Source: Dermanyssus gallinae (taxonomy: Eukaryota > Arthropoda > Arachnida > Mesostigmata > Dermanyssidae). From it: DNA of 64,000 bases. The translations under genes and the position numbers were made by a program. Below, piece by piece: positions 14,624-28,834 of this stretch. The stretch's first letter is position 1, and the number at the start of each line of letters is the position of its first letter. The notes under the pieces were generated by a model. The model did no database searches and was not told where the DNA came from. It saw only the letters and a program-made list of their open reading frames with translations. Location: NCBI GenBank assembly GCA_003439945.1, contig QVRM01001779.1, positions 1-64,000 of the forward strand, in the 5' to 3' direction.

Positions 14624-15281
14624 AGTTAATAGACAAATGATTTAGCGGTTGTAAAGTGTTGTTACACAGACTTGATTGTGTTAGGCATCTTCTAAACGAC
14701 TCCTTCTTTTTTAACTGATTGATGAGCTCTACCATAATTGGCGCTCCTACCTTTGACGTTAGGTGGCGCATCGATGGCCGTGGAACGATCCGCTTTCACA
14801 TATCTGACGATGCAAAGGCCAAGCCATATGGCAATCAAGTATGCGTGCGTGCGCATTCCATCCGGGAAACGCTGCCCGTCTATCCGCTGCTGCGCGGAAC
14901 ACGTGTTACTGTTCGCTAAGGCGTCACGAAAGAAACGCAACTGCATTCGGCTTTCTCGGCATACATACGTGAAATACGCCCTTCGCAGTAAACCTTACAC
15001 TTTGAAGACTAATCAAAGGCACACCCAACTGCGTTCTCTTGGAGGGGCGGAGCAAGGAAAAAGTCGCTCTGTTTCCGTTGTGTTCTTTTTGCTGTGAACG
15101 CTGCTCTAGTCTACATATCTACTCACCCCTAATTAAAGTGGTGGGATAATTTATATTATTTGCTACAGTGGGCATTCAATAACTGTTAACTACGCAACTA
15201 TACTTCGAAGGAATACTATCAATTTGGTACTAATGCTCTTCATGAAACGATTTTTTTTAGGAATACATGGCCCGTCACGTA
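14624..15281. other. Non-coding stretch
   Basis: Open frames of 60-119 aa lie at 14692-15097 on both strands with no recognisable domain. Nothing else was identified. Confidence 0.4.
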
Positions 15282-15485
15282 GTTATAATACCTAAAAAGT
15301 AAAGTTTTCGGGCTGGCCCTCAGCCAAGATTTAACGTCCTCAAAACTGCTTTTCACATAGAAGGACCCCCATAAATACAAATGTGCAACGGTAGGGCTCG
15401 AACCCGCGCATTTATGTGTTTCCTCCGGTTGCGAGGCGCATACTTAAGCTACCACGCCACCGGGCTCGACTCGTTATAATACCTA
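15282..15485 (-). mobile_element. tRNA-derived SINE, copy 2 (subfamily B), with target duplication
   Basis: The SINE body at 15295-15472 is flanked by an exact 13-bp direct repeat, gttataataccta, at 15282-15294 and 15473-15485. That is the hallmark of LINE-machinery insertion. Read on the minus strand, it begins gtcgagcccggtggcgtgg (box A region), passes through box B ggttcgagccc, and ends with a short T-rich segment before the duplication. It lacks the gtgcattcgt word of subfamily A. Intact target duplications suggest fairly recent insertion. Confidence 0.88.
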
Positions 15486-16422
15486 GTCGTCACCTTACTA
15501 TCATTAGACTAAACGACTGATGTCCGCTCCTTTTATATGATTTCTGTGAGGAGAAAAAGATACTTATAACAGATTTTACGACAAACCAAATAACTAACTA
15601 TTAGTTTGACAATGCTCTCTTTATGTGGTTAGCAGCGCGTTGTTGTGAACACTAATAAGAAAGTTAGAACCCATAAAATGCTATCTATGCTCCATCCCTA
15701 CCTTGCAGTTATGTCACATAGCGTTCTCACGTTGGACCTATGAGAACTTTCTTCAGCAGTCAGCAGGCATAATGTGGCGGTACTCAATACTTGTAGAAGG
15801 ACAATTTAACCGCAGCCAATGTTACGCCTGCATTGATCTATTCTTTGTAGCTGGGCCTTCTTGCCTCTGTAAAAAATGCGTTGGCTGTTCAAACCGCCGG
15901 CAAGATCAGTAGGGACTGCGCAGAGTACGTCCCAGTGATTCTCGATGCAAAGCCGCTGCAATTTCGACCCCACGCGTTAGAGACGCTAAGAGGACCCGGT
16001 ACATCAACGTTGAGAACGATCAATGTCGTTAGCTTGTGCTGTCAATTGGTGACAGATGATTTACACCGGGGAATTACATCGTGTCCTAATGAAAATTTCT
16101 TTGCTTTTACTGATTTGTTTTTCTTTATGGGTCATAGCTAATCTACGAAATGCCGGGGACCACTTTGTCCTGAATGTAACCACGGGAATTTATTGAAATG
16201 CGTTTTGTTTTCATGTTGAGAATGTAAGGGCGGGAGTTTTTTCTTCTCGGTGCATAGTGCTATATAGTTGTCGAGATACACAAACGTTACCTCGTTTAGT
16301 GCAATACAAATAAAATGCCAAGCTTGACGCACTCGTGGCGTACGTATACATAGGCGTGTGCTTAGCTCAACATAAGCCAAACATTTCGTCTCTCCTTTCT
16401 TCCACTGACTTTTCTATTCCTC

Positions 16423-16473
<51 letters not shown>

Positions 16474-18170
16474 GAGTATATATATGATGTGGCCTGCCTC
16501 AAATAAACAGACCATGGATATATTCTAGATTAGAGACCTTTATTGTTGCCGTGTTAGCACAAGTGCTGAGGACGCACTGGACAACTGCAGAACATCGAGC
16601 GTAGATTAATCAATACGTTGTCTTTCTTCATCTGCAGACCTTAAGTACCCCCCCCCCCGTGTAGCTGGTTTATGTTTCTTTACCTTCTTGGTTGGCGGCC
16701 ATTTAGAGAAAACCGTGAAAGAACCTATGAAGCCGCCTTGTTATGCTACTAGATATTCAGAGGTCACGCTCGCCCGTATGGTGACAGCACGGAGTTAGGG
16801 TAGTCTGTAAACATTTTTCTTAGAAATAGCCTATACTTATCTATATGTGTAAGAGGTCATAATAGCAGTTCACAAAGTTATGTCACAAGTACGTGTTCCG
16901 TCTGCCGATTTCCTCTACTCTTCGACGAATTCGCATGGTTTTTAGGTGTGGAGAGCGGGACTATCCTATTAAACCTTTATCCGTTTTGATTAAGATTAGA
17001 CGCAAAATCTTTTTTTTTGGACAAACACCTACAGCTGTTTTAAGAGGAGATGCTGCATAGCCACAACTTCGATTGCGGTTATAAGGCCGGTTTATGTTTA
17101 AACTGCTTGCCTTTTAAGCTTAAATTGAACATATTTCGGATAAGCCAAAACTATTATTACTACAAAGCAGCTGTATATATGTATATTTATATATATATAT
17201 GCATTCAGAAGCTAATAATTCACTGCTAGCATGTCGTTGTAATATGTTGTTCGTGTTGCCACTTACACTTAATCTTAGGCCGTGAAACACGTTCTTTTCA
17301 CGATGCATCCCGTTAACAACGAATAGGCTTGTTACGTCTCCGCCATTTATTACCATATATCATTTAGACGTTTATATGCCTTAATGCGACAGCAGTAGAT
17401 CAAGTTTCGGTCTTGATGCTTTGGCCTTGGCCACGTGCGCCTGCATCAGCCATCCATAAAGAAGATAGATGTTCAATTCGAATGCGTTTCAAGAAGTTCG
17501 CCTCAGTCCGACAACGTGGAAAACGTTGTATGTCTTGAAGGTCAAAGGCCGTTCGCCGCACGACTGCTGTTGAAGAGAGTGCTTGAAGTCTAAAGCATTT
17601 TACAAACAGAGCTTGAGTGCCTAAAGCATTGACAATTGAACTTAAATTGCTGAACCACCGACTTTAGGAAAGCACGCAACCGTTTATGATATTAGTTCTA
17701 AGACGCTGAACAACATCTGAAATGTATATCTCACGTGCTTTTGTTAGCATATTTAATTTGAATAAATTCACGCCAGAACTATTATAGGGCATATTTGGCG
17801 TTATTACATGTTTCCAAACTGGAACAAGTCTCCTAGCTCCTGGATTAGCGGCTGTGAATGACAAGTAATAACTCCAACTCTGTAAAGGCTGATTGTATGA
17901 CTGATTGTGTAAGTCATTATTGTAAACAGGTTTTCGAAATTTTATATCTAATAAACGCTATGTATGTCAAAAGAAACAAAACAAAAAACGAGGATACGCT
18001 TGGGGGTCAGCTTAGCAGAAGAGCCAATACCTAAACAGTAAACACGCGACTTGTTGAGTGTTTTGACAGTTTGCTTCGTCTGTGACGAACATTTATTTAC
18101 TTTTTGGTTCAAAATAAATATTTTCAATAAATTACATCTGTCCATCATCGGGCGATGACGATTCGCCTCC
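15486..18170. other. Non-coding stretch with TA tracts
   Basis: No gene recognised. A TA tract lies at 16427-16469, a C run near 16650-16659 and a shorter TA patch near 17172-17200. Open frames are short and unfamiliar. Confidence 0.45.
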
Positions 18171-18419
18171 CCGCCCTTGGTCCCCACAATGGTGTCTCTA
18201 TGTGTGTGTGTGTGTTTGCGTGATGGCAGCGATGGCCGATAGTTGACCAGTCGGCCACCCCACACAGCAGCTAGGCAATTACAGCGGCGCACCCCACGTT
18301 GCCTAGCAGCAGTGGTTGAGGTTTTTCGTGTTTCGCGTTGTCCGTGTGGTGGTGGACGAACGGACGGACGGCCCGACGAACGAAGCGGACCCCCAACTCC
18401 GGGCTCCGCGTCGTCCGCC

Positions 18420-18443
18420 GGGGTGGGGGGGGTGGGGGGGTGA
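18420..18443 (+). repeat. G-run cluster, possible G-quadruplex
   Basis: Three runs of five to eight G separated by single T. This fits intramolecular quadruplex rules on the plus strand. Confidence 0.7.
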
Positions 18444-19716
18444 CACGACCAGCATCAACGAATGACGAGGACGCCGACGACCACGTCGGGGGAGGGAGGG
18501 AGGGATACGTACATGCATATACGTCCATGCGTACGCGTACATTACAACATTCATTCGTCCACAACGATTCAACATACATACATACATTCTTACAGGCATA
18601 CATCATTCGTACACTAACATATACACTATCATACACACCGCCTCACGCAGGCCCACCTCAGCTTGAACCAGCTAGCTTGCTTCCAAAGAGGAAGCTGAAC
18701 TAGAACAGCTAGAAGCGTGAGTTCCGCTTCCACATGGCTACGACCACAGGACCACATCCATCTCGAACTACTGCAACTTCTACAATTACTTCTAGTTCTA
18801 TAAACTAGCGAACGAACTACTTGTACTGCTGCTACGACTACTACTACTACTACTACACAATATTAACACACTATTATGTCGCCTTTTGCTTGGAACTTTC
18901 AAAACCGAGAACGCTGCTGTTTCTGGTGCGACTACGGTACAATAATGGGCCAAGGATGGCAGATGGCACTATGGCATCCGTCCGGCACAGTATCCGTGCA
19001 TTCACTCACTCTTATTGTGTTGTACCAGTTTAATGTGTATACGTGTGTAGCGTATCACGGCATCATGGTATCTGTATGTCGCAGAGGACGTGCACTTGGT
19101 GTTCTGCCGCAGTTGGTTGGTTGGTTGGCTGGTTGGTCGGTCGTACTTACACGGAATGCACAAAACAGACAGTCGGATTCTCGGGCGAGTTTCCCTCCTC
19201 CCCCCTTCCGCCACCTTCCTCGGCCGGCAGCATGTCTCTGTTATTACCAATTAGCGTGGTGTTTCGGGGCAAATGAGAGCGGGAAAAGCTCGGCTTGTCA
19301 TCGGAACCTTCGTTCGTCTAGACGAGGACGACGCCGCCGCCGTCGTCATTAATGCCTAACGGTGATTAGGATAGACATTTACACAACGATTTGTTTCATA
19401 TAATACAATAGGTCATCACTATGTTGTTGTACGTCAGCTCCGTAGCGAGCAGTTTGCTCTCTCTCTCCCTTTCTTTCTCTCCTGATAACTGCCTCCATTG
19501 ATTATTAGCTGCCTTATACATACTTGTCGAAGGCAACTACACGTGTTTATATATATACATGTTTATATACATTGATATATACATATTGTACTCTTTTGAT
19601 TATGACTACCCATATATATATATATATAAATGTGTGTGTGCAACACATTCGTACATTGCCAAGTGACGCCTGTAGACAACAAGTAATAATATTATTTAAC
19701 ATGGCTGATATATGTG

Positions 19717-19719
<3 letters not shown>

Positions 19720-19771
<52 letters not shown>
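19720..19771. repeat. TA microsatellite
   Basis: About 50 bp of uninterrupted TA. Confidence 0.95.
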
Positions 19772-19774
<3 letters not shown>

Positions 19775-21276
19775 TTTCGTTTAGGCTGAAACAACTTGTT
19801 CATAAAGCATCGCAGTCGGTTCTTGTTCACTCGGCACGTAACGACATGTATATAGGTAGCTCCTGCGCCATGCCAGGACTATATAGCGTTCTTCATCCAG
19901 CAGCTCTGAAGTCAAACAATTGTGGGCGTGAATTCACATTCGAAGAGTTGTTTGTCCAGACAGGCTGTTCGTACAGGCTTAATGATATACTAGTATTACG
20001 AATCATTTCATAGTGCGAAGAAGAGCCACATTTGCCATATTAACCATCTTGTCACTGCGGCTGATCCGTGTGCTTTCCGCTTCCTATTCGATTCTGGCAA
20101 GCTACGATTTTAGTTATTGTTGTGCTTCACTTAACTTAGTTGATTTTTCAGTTGAACTTTCACTTTCGAACAAATCAATAACTTATTAGGTATGGATATA
20201 GTTACTATTTCTATGATTACTAGAGGTTGGCCCAGGAGAGTTTAGGCGACAGGCCGCGACAATATTTTGGCCTTGAATGTTTCGTTTCTGAACATGTCCG
20301 TGTTGTTTTGCTTATGATCTGTATGTTGTTGTTGGTGTTGTTGTTTGCAATGACCAATTGGCGTCATAATCTGCTCCTCCGGTGAAGCCGTGCGAACGGC
20401 CTGCCGGCTACAGTGTCGGCGAATAACAACGAGTGCTTGCTTTCCGTATTTCGAAACTGACTGAGGTCTTGGCCTTCAGAGTCTTTTCGCGACTGCAGCT
20501 GCGTAAACAGCTTTGCTGTTATCGATCCATCGTGTCCTTGTGGTCAGTCATGTTACTAACGTTATTGTTGTTGTTGTTGTTGTTGTTCGCGTTCTCAATC
20601 ATTGTTGCGTTGTGTCGTTGTGTTTTTCTCTCTGACTGTTGCATCTGCATTGTCGTCTCAATGTCTTCTGACTTTACGACTTCACTCTACCACGCATCAA
20701 TAAGCGTAGATCTATATAATCGTCGTGGTTGTTGTTATCAGCATCAACGGCATCGTCATCATCGCCGTCGCGTGTCCGCTATAATAATAATAATAACGAT
20801 AATTCTGACATCTAACATTATTCTCAAGAGTTCATAGAGATGTTATTGTTTCTCTCGTGTTGCGGCACGTGCACAACAGCATACGCACTACAACAACAAC
20901 TACTACTACATAGCTCACTAGACTCATTCATGTCGGCATGATCAATCATCATCATCTTCATCACCATCATGACGACGACGACGACGACGACGACGAAGAG
21001 GACGTGTTTAGTGCTGCCCCGAGAGCGGCAGCATGATGTTTAGTTCATAATACCAATGAGACATGAGACAACACCAGCAAGTCGGCGAACAACAACTATG
21101 TGCTAACTCGGGTCGCCATTCATTTCGTCTCGCCGTGCACTCCTGTGCGACGCGACGCGACGCGGGTGCGCAGTCTTTGTGCACGCACGCGCCCGCTGCA
21201 GCACGGTCAATTTTGACGGGTCATTCTCTTTTTTTGTTCACAGCGTAGCTTTCCGTCACGCCTTCTCTCTCTTCCT

Positions 21277-21280
<4 letters not shown>

Positions 21281-21313
<33 letters not shown>

Positions 21314-21340
21314 TATATGTATATATGTATATATATTTAT
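21281..21340. repeat. TA microsatellite
   Basis: About 30 bp of pure TA, then TATG-interrupted repeat. Confidence 0.9.
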
Positions 21341-22789
21341 AATGATAACGGTCCGTGACAATGATCGGAATTGTCATTGCAACATTGACTTTACGTTGTC
21401 GTTGTCCAAATCGACCCACGGGGAGAGGGCGGGAAGGAGGTAGGGGGTAACAACATGGTAATTAGCACACGCGTATAGGCGCGTGAGTAGGAAGCTGTAT
21501 GTGTCGTTATAACATCGTTTCGTTTTCATGACTAAAACCAGCGTCGATGAGTGACTGACGGCTGTTTGGCACGGCGACCATAATATGTCCTTTTCGCTTC
21601 GTCCCTACCTTCCTTCCTCCCTCCCTCTCTCTCTCTCTAGATCCCTTCATATCCCTGTGAATGAGGCAAATCTGAAGTCACGCGAAGTATACGTTAACGA
21701 TCACTGCGCGATCGCGTACAGTAGGAACGTACGTAATCCAATCAAGAAAGGATAAGGATGTCTTACTTCTAACGATAGTCAGTCGATAGTTACGATACTT
21801 TGTGCCAATTTAGTGATGCACCAAGCATCAATCAACAACAAACTATTGGACGTGGTACGCGCGATACTGGGCACGTGAATATATATATATATATATACTA
21901 TATCGAAGTTTCCATAGCTCCTCAGATAAACAGATCAACGTTTCCGTTTGAAATTTGGTTCTGTTAAATTAATCGAAACGTAACATCGATAACTACTAAC
22001 AACCGTATCTAGTTGGTTAGTGACAACAGTGAGTCTGACAACAATGGCGTGAACGACACCAAGACATCTGAAGCAACAACGACACAAAAACAACAACTAT
22101 GAAGTGAAGACGACATGCGACATTGCGTCGGTCGCGGCAACCCCCGCCGCCAAATCAATTATGCAATCAAATAATTGATTAATCAATCATTGGCCAATAA
22201 GGAAACCAGCGATCACCTCGAGATCATCAACACATCAACAACAGAAGCAGCAGCAGCGACAATAAGAGCATAATAAAAGCAGTATTCAAGTTATTGTTGT
22301 TGTTGTTCATAATGCAGCACCAGCTGCACAAGTGACAGGAACCTCAAGCAATAGTGATAGTAGTAGGGAGTCTAGAGGGCGTTATGCAGGTGGACCGTGC
22401 TGGTTGTGTAGTTGTTGTTGTTTGTGCACTGCTTGCGTGCTTTTGCAACTGGTAGTGAAGTAGTTGCTGTTGTTGTTGTTACTGTTATTGTGGTTGTTGT
22501 TACTGTCATTGTGGTATTGTTGTTGTTCCTGCTGCAGCTGTTGCTACTGTTGGTGTTGTCGTCGCAGTTGTTGTTGTTGTTGTTCCTGCTTGTTAGTGTC
22601 AACCTGTAGCGCATAGAGAAGCGCGTCGCCGCCACGTGATGACGACCGGGTTGTCGCTGTTATTGTTGTTGTTGTTGTTGTTGTTGTCGTCGTGGCCGTC
22701 TGCTCCTTCTCGACCAAAGATGGGAGCCCCCGAGAAGAAGACGAAGACGGAGGAGGAAGCAAGCCAGATAGGAACGAAGGCCGATGATG

Positions 22790-22935
22790 ACGACGACGAC
22801 GACAACAGCAACAACAACAGCAACAACCACAACAACAGCAACAACCACAACAACAGCAACAACCACAACAGCAACAACAGCAACAACCACAACAACAACA
22901 ACAACAGCAACAACCACAACAACACCAACGCCGCC
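22790..22935. repeat. CAA/CAG/CAC compound minisatellite
   Basis: A higher-order repeat of about 18 bp built from CAA, CAG and CAC triplets. In one plus frame it reads NNSNNH several times. The opposite strand gives valine or leucine strings. The regular spacing of the CAC triplet shows the 18-bp unit was itself duplicated. Confidence 0.85.
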
Positions 22936-23070
22936 GCCCGACGACTACGTCTACGGTGACGACGACCAACGCCAAAGACAACGCAGCATGGACCATTTAG
23001 CTAACTAGCTTGCTCTGGCTCGATATGTGGACGGGAAGCGGGGAACGGGGAAGCGGGGCACTACTGTAAG

Positions 23071-23117
23071 GGGGGGAGGGAGAGCAGCGGCGGGTGGCGG
23101 GGGGGGGGGGGTGAGGA
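23071..23117 (+). repeat. G-rich tract
   Basis: Runs of seven and then about fourteen consecutive G, within a GGA/GGC-rich context. A matching G run lies at 23436-23448. Confidence 0.85.
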
Positions 23118-23789
23118 TGTGGATGCATCATCAGCATCAGCAGCAGCAACACCATCGCTACCACCACCACCACCACCACCAACCCCACTACCAGCGAGCA
23201 GTATATGAAAGAAGAGACACGAAGCAACGGAAGAAGCAGGTTGTCGATGCTGCGAACTGCAGCCGTATATGTTCGTAGCGTGGTAATAATTCGCCATGCC
23301 GCGTTCGGTTGGCTGGCTGGCTGGCTGGCTGGCGCGGTGCGGTGGCTGCTGTTGCTGCTGACGCTTCTTCATGGTTTCTCTCTGCATCTATTCCCCCCGA
23401 TCCCCGATGGCGGCGATGGTGATGGGGGGTGGAGCGGGGGGGGGGGGGGTTAGGCGGGCGGTCAGCATGCCGCATTCACCACCGTCACCAGCACCAGCAT
23501 CACCAACTCCACCACCACCACCACCACCACTCCTGCCGCAACCACCGCTATGAGCAGCACAGCCATGAACAGCAGAACCACGAACACGATCCGGCGCAGA
23601 AACGAAGGCGGCTATGGCTGCGGCTGCTACGACGACGACAACAACAACAACGACGATCATCGGTGCAATCAGAACGAGGCAGTCAGTCAGACAGTCGCCA
23701 AGTAACTGAACAGCAACTGAACCAGCAGCAGCAGCAGCAGCAACATCATCACCGGCAGCTATGCATTGATAACAACGTTACCAACGCGA

Positions 23790-23915
23790 GCCAGTGACGG
23801 TAATGATGGTGGTGCTGATGATGATGATGGTAATGATTATGATGGTGGTGGTGATGATGATGATGATGATTATGATGATGATGATGATGATGATGGTAAT
23901 GATTATGATGATGAT
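23790..23915. repeat. GAT/GGT triplet tract
   Basis: About 125 bp of imperfect GAT repeat with GGT and TAT variants. All three frames are open, with M-rich, D-rich or I-rich products. Confidence 0.9.
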
Positions 23916-24965
23916 TCGTTCCTCCGATGCTCCAACTGTTTTCGTCGTCGTTGTAGAACACCAATACAGCCATCTATCTAGCAACCAATCCGTTATTATG
24001 CTTTTGCTACTGCTGCTGCTACCGTTGTTGTTGTCATTCTTGTTGCTGCTGTTGTTGTCATTCTTGTTGTTGTTGTTGCTTTTGTTGTTCTTGCTGCTAT
24101 TGAAGATCGTACAGCAATAATAATGGCGCAGCAGCCGACGACCCATACACGATGACGACGACGACGCCAACTGCGGTAACTACATTGCCATTGCAGGAGT
24201 ACCGCAGACCCGTAGCCCGAACCAATCGACCGACCGAATGCGACCAGCTAGAGACGTTCTGAACGTGGTGGTGGTGGTGGTGATGGTGATGGTGGTGATA
24301 TATTAATGGCCAACCGACCGCATTAATACAGGTGGAAACAGTGCGAGAAGGGAGCAGGGAAGCGTGCGCGCAACGCACCTATTGGAGGGAAAAAAACGTA
24401 GGGAAGAAACTTCAAACTGTGAGACAGCAGACAAACAGACATAAAAAACACGTGAGACAGACAGAAGGACAGACAGATAGAGAGACATACAGTTCAAAAC
24501 TAGGCCCGACTCCACTCGTCGTCACCGCTGACTTGTTTTGCCAGTGTTTTGTTGTACGAACAACCGACGGCGACTACGACAACAACAACGACAATTACTA
24601 CTGCTGCTGTCGCCGTTCTTGTTCTGATCATTCTGCTACTACTATGACCAATTTTACTACTTCTATTACTGCTACTGCACTACGATTAATACTGCGACAT
24701 CTACTATATCTGTACTATATGTGTGGTTCTTTTTCGAGACACACACACACAACAAAACCGACTGGGCCGACTCGCCGCCGAAATCGACTGAAAATGTCCG
24801 ACACGAGACATACGGAGATGACGACAGACATCTACAACTACGACTTCTACGACTACTTCTACTACTGCTGCTACGACTCTGTTACTAGTACAACTACTAT
24901 CGCTAGGGCGATTTGATTCTGAGTGTTCTCATCGTGTTGTTCCGTGTTCGCGGAGCCGGGGAGGA

Positions 24966-25022
24966 ATGGGTCATACGGACGGACGGGCGAACGGACGGAC
25001 GGACGGACGGACGCACGCACGC
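24966..25022. repeat. GGAC tetranucleotide tract
   Basis: Repeated GGAC with GGGC and GCAC variants. The same unit, or its complement, recurs at 3580, 27600 and 36890. Confidence 0.85.
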
Positions 25023-25650
25023 GGCGCGTCATACGCCGTTGTTGCCTGCGTTGCCAACATGAACGCCAGCAGCGCAATGACTTGGCGCTGCTCTGCCCAA
25101 TCGGATCGGTGGCTGGCTGGCTGCCGGGCTGACATGTTGGTGGGTCGTTCGCTCGGCTGGTCGGTCGGTCGATGCCTGATCGATCCCACCAGCAGAGCGT
25201 TCTTGTTGATGCTCTCTCTTTCTATGGCTGCTGTTATGGCTGCTCGAGCTGCTGCTCGTGCTGCTGCCTCTGCAGGGCGCTACGCTCCCCTCGCCGGCTT
25301 TACCGGTCCTGCTCGTTGGGCCACCGTCACCGACTACCTCACCATTACCACCACCACCACCACTACCACCATCAGTAGTACCTCTTCTTCTGTTTCTTCT
25401 ATTTTTTTTTATTGACAACGACGACGACGACGGCACCAACAACAACAACAACAACAACGACAACGACGACAACAAACAACGTTGTTGTTGTCGTTGTCGT
25501 CGTCGTCTATAATGCATCCAGCCTCCGGAAACCAACAGCAGCGATCGAGTTCGTCGATTCGCATACGTCTTACACGTTATATGTGTTCACAATGACGATG
25601 AGATGACGGCAGTGCCAAATATTAAAGTAGTCAAGTCAGCAAGTATGTAG

Positions 25651-25719
25651 TGGGGTGGGGGTGGTGGTGGTGGTGATATTGAGGGAGGAGGGAGGGGGGG
25701 GGGGGTGGGGTGGTGGTGG
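25651..25719 (+). repeat. Long G-rich tract, possible G-quadruplex
   Basis: Multiple runs of three to thirteen G, separated by T, A or TAT, over about 70 bp. Confidence 0.75.
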
Positions 25720-26091
25720 CAATAGGGTGATCATACATATAGTATGAGTCGAACTGGTGGATGTAGAAGCACCGTTTGTCGTAGTAATCAATAGTAGTCG
25801 TGGTTGGAATCGTCGGATAGTTGTTGAAGAGTGCTCCCCTAGTAGTAGTCGTAGTCGTCGTCGTATTAGTAGGCGAAAAGACGAGGCGACGACGAGGTGC
25901 AGCACGAGGAAGAGCAGAAAGAAACACCATCGGCGCCAACCCGAAGCAAGGATTGGCAACAACACTTCGGGAGGCAGCACAGGCGACGACGACAACAACG
26001 ATGAGGAGCCGGTGTCGATACGCGATCGATGTACGCCATTCGACAGAGCTCTTCTAACACAGCCACTATGGATAGACAACGGCATGATCTA

Positions 26092-26182
26092 CTACTGCTG
26101 CTGCTGCTGTTGTTGTTGTTTTTGCTGTAATTGTTGTTGTTGTTGTTGTTGCTGTGGTTGTTGTTGCTGTGGTGGTTGTGGT
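26092..26182. repeat. GCT/GTT triplet tract
   Basis: About 90 bp of TGC, TGT and TGG triplets. Translation is cysteine-rich in one frame only because the triplets happen to encode it. Confidence 0.9.
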
Positions 26183-27592
26183 TACTAATGCCGTTTGGTA
26201 TGGCTGCCTATTCACGATGTACAGCGCCGATGTGGTGGTTGTTGTTATTGTTGTAATATATAGTAATGGCAGAGTTGTTATAGTTGCGGTTGATTGATAT
26301 TATTATTATTATTGTTCACGTTCACTAGTCTTCGATGTTCGCATTATGGCTGCTGTCAATGTTGCTTGCTGACGATGTCAAGCTCGCTAGTCGATAGAGT
26401 GTTACTATCCCTATGGCTGTTCATGTTGCTGACGATTTGCGTGCTTTTCGCGTGTTGCAGGCTTCTGACCGCGTTCGTTTATTGTTACGGTTGGTTGTTG
26501 TCGCTATGCTGATGCTTTAGTTCACTTGTTATTGTTGCCGTTGTATCGTTGTTGTTATTGTTGTTCTTGCGGTTGTGATTATTGACGCTGTTGTTGAAGA
26601 AGCCTGTGTCGGCTCGTTCGCCTTCTTTGTGGCCTAATACACGATGATGGTGGTAATGGTAATGATGATGGCGACGCTGATGATGATGATCGTGAATAAA
26701 AACTATTAAAGACAATTCAGCAATACATTACTAACTAATCATCGGTACCACCGAATCACCAGCAGAGACGGCAAATCAACCTAACGATTCCAGGGCGCCG
26801 GGAAGCCGAACAGGCTTAAACAACAGCAGCAGCCGTAGAAACAAATAAGCACTCGGTTCGGTAGACAAACCATTCGAGAGCGCAACTGAGTGCGAATCAT
26901 CGTCGAGCAGACATACCTATTCTCCAGATATAGAGATCGTCTGGTAAACCCCATCGACACCCCCGCAGTCCCCCCCAGGCAGACGGTGGTCACTCAGATC
27001 GACTATGTCGACTATCTATGGACGTCCACTGCAACCACTGTAACCATGTGATGATGACGATGATGATGACGATGATCATGGGTCGATGTCGTCAATCGCG
27101 GTATCGCCCATCTACTACTCATTGCTGTTGCAGCGTTCTCGTCATCGTTCCTGCTATTGCTATTGTTGTTGTTGTCGCTATTGATAGTGCTGCTGTTGTT
27201 GATGTTCCCGTCATTGATGCTGTTAATGTTTTTGTTGTGGCTGTTGTTGTCGTTGTTGTTGTTGTTTCTGCTTCAACAAGCGGCAAACCAGCCACGATCG
27301 ATTTGCCTACAGCTACTACATTTATAGCTGTTGCTATTAGCACTGCTGCTACTACCACTGCTTCTACGTCTACAACAACAACAGCAACAGCAACAACAGC
27401 AGCAACAACAAATAGCATGACTACCCGCTGCTGCTGCTGCCGCTACCGATCGCCACAAGCGTCCCGATCACCACCATTCGGTTCGGTTCCCGGGATGGTT
27501 GGCGTAGTGATGCCGATGGCGTCGCTTAGCAGCTCTCTCGCTCTGCTCGACTCTTGGTCGGTCGGTTGGTCGTTGGTTGGTTGGTTGGTTCG

Positions 27593-27645
27593 TTCGTCCC
27601 TCGGCGGATCCGTCCGTCCGTCCGTCCGTCCGTCGTCGTCGTCGT
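27593..27645. repeat. CCGT tetranucleotide and CGT triplet tract
   Basis: GTCC tetranucleotides pass directly into GTC triplets. Confidence 0.85.
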
Positions 27646-28834
27646 CGTTGTCTTCCTTGTTTTCTGTCTCCCCTCCTTGCCTTCCTCTTCCTTTTGCTTT
27701 TCCTTCTCCTTATCCTTCTCCACCACGACCACCACCACCCAACGCACCACCACCACCACCACCACCCCTGCAACAAGCGGCAGCGAGCGCCCGGCCGGCC
27801 GGCCGTTCGCTGGCAGCTGGCGTGTCCGTCGCCTTACCGCTCGCTGTAGTACTACTACTGTACGCAAGCAAGCAGCATCGATCGACCGACCGACCGACTC
27901 ACAGACCGACCGACGGATCGAACCAGCGATGGAACAACGACGGACGAACAAGCAAGCGTACGACGAGTGAACGTGTTTGCTGTTATTGCTGCTGTTGTTG
28001 CTGCTGCTACTGCTGCCGCTACATCTGCTACGCGTGCTGCCAAAACAAAAATAACTACAACGACGACGACGACGACAATAATAACAACAACAACAACGAC
28101 AAAAACAACGACGACAGTGACAACAACAGTAACGATAACGACAACAACACCAACTATCTCTATCTCTGTGACTACTATGCCTCTCTGTCTGTCTGTCTGC
28201 CTGCTATATAGACCTGCTAGATATGCTCTGAATAAGGCCGCGCGCGGATGACGACGACGACGGCGACGACGGCGACGATGATGCTAGCGCGTACAAACTA
28301 CGGCTTGCGTTTATACGCGCGCTCACGTCGTATCACCACCACTACCACCACCATCACGATCACCACGATCACCACGATGATGGTGGTGGTGGCGATGATG
28401 CTGGTGGTGGTGGTGGTGGAGGTAGTGATGACGATCGCCATCATCACGCCAGCCACGATCAGCTCATCACCACCATAATCGTCTCATTACCACGACATTG
28501 TGGCTACGTCGCTACCGCAATGGCTATGACTACGTCTACGGCTATGGGGGACTGTAGTAGTAGTGGTGATGGTGGTGGCGATGGCGATCGACGACGACGA
28601 CGACGCCGATGATGATGATGACGACGACGATGATGGTGATGATGATGATGGTGGTAATGACAACGATCGAATCGCCACAGTCCGGTTGATCCTCTGACCG
28701 AGAGAAAACGACACATTGACCATTGGCCAGTCGACTGGCCTGTCGACCGACCAGCCGCCGAGGCGTTTGGCCCGATTGTGTGCTGGTTGTGCCAATGATC
28801 AATGGCGGCGTGGCGTATGGTGGCGGCGATGATG

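Noticed and set aside
22790..22935. CRISPR-like array
   Set aside because: The repeat is a low-complexity triplet array without unique spacers, in a eukaryotic context.
22544..22996. Cysteine-rich 150-codon frame
   Set aside because: The cysteines come from TGT/TGC repeats (GTT/GCT microsatellites) and are not spaced like a folded domain.
27018..28211. A 397-codon open frame on the plus strand
   Set aside because: It runs through GTT, GTC, CCGT, CCA and CAA repeats and translates to V, S, T, P and N strings. Other frames on both strands are also open. No domain is present.
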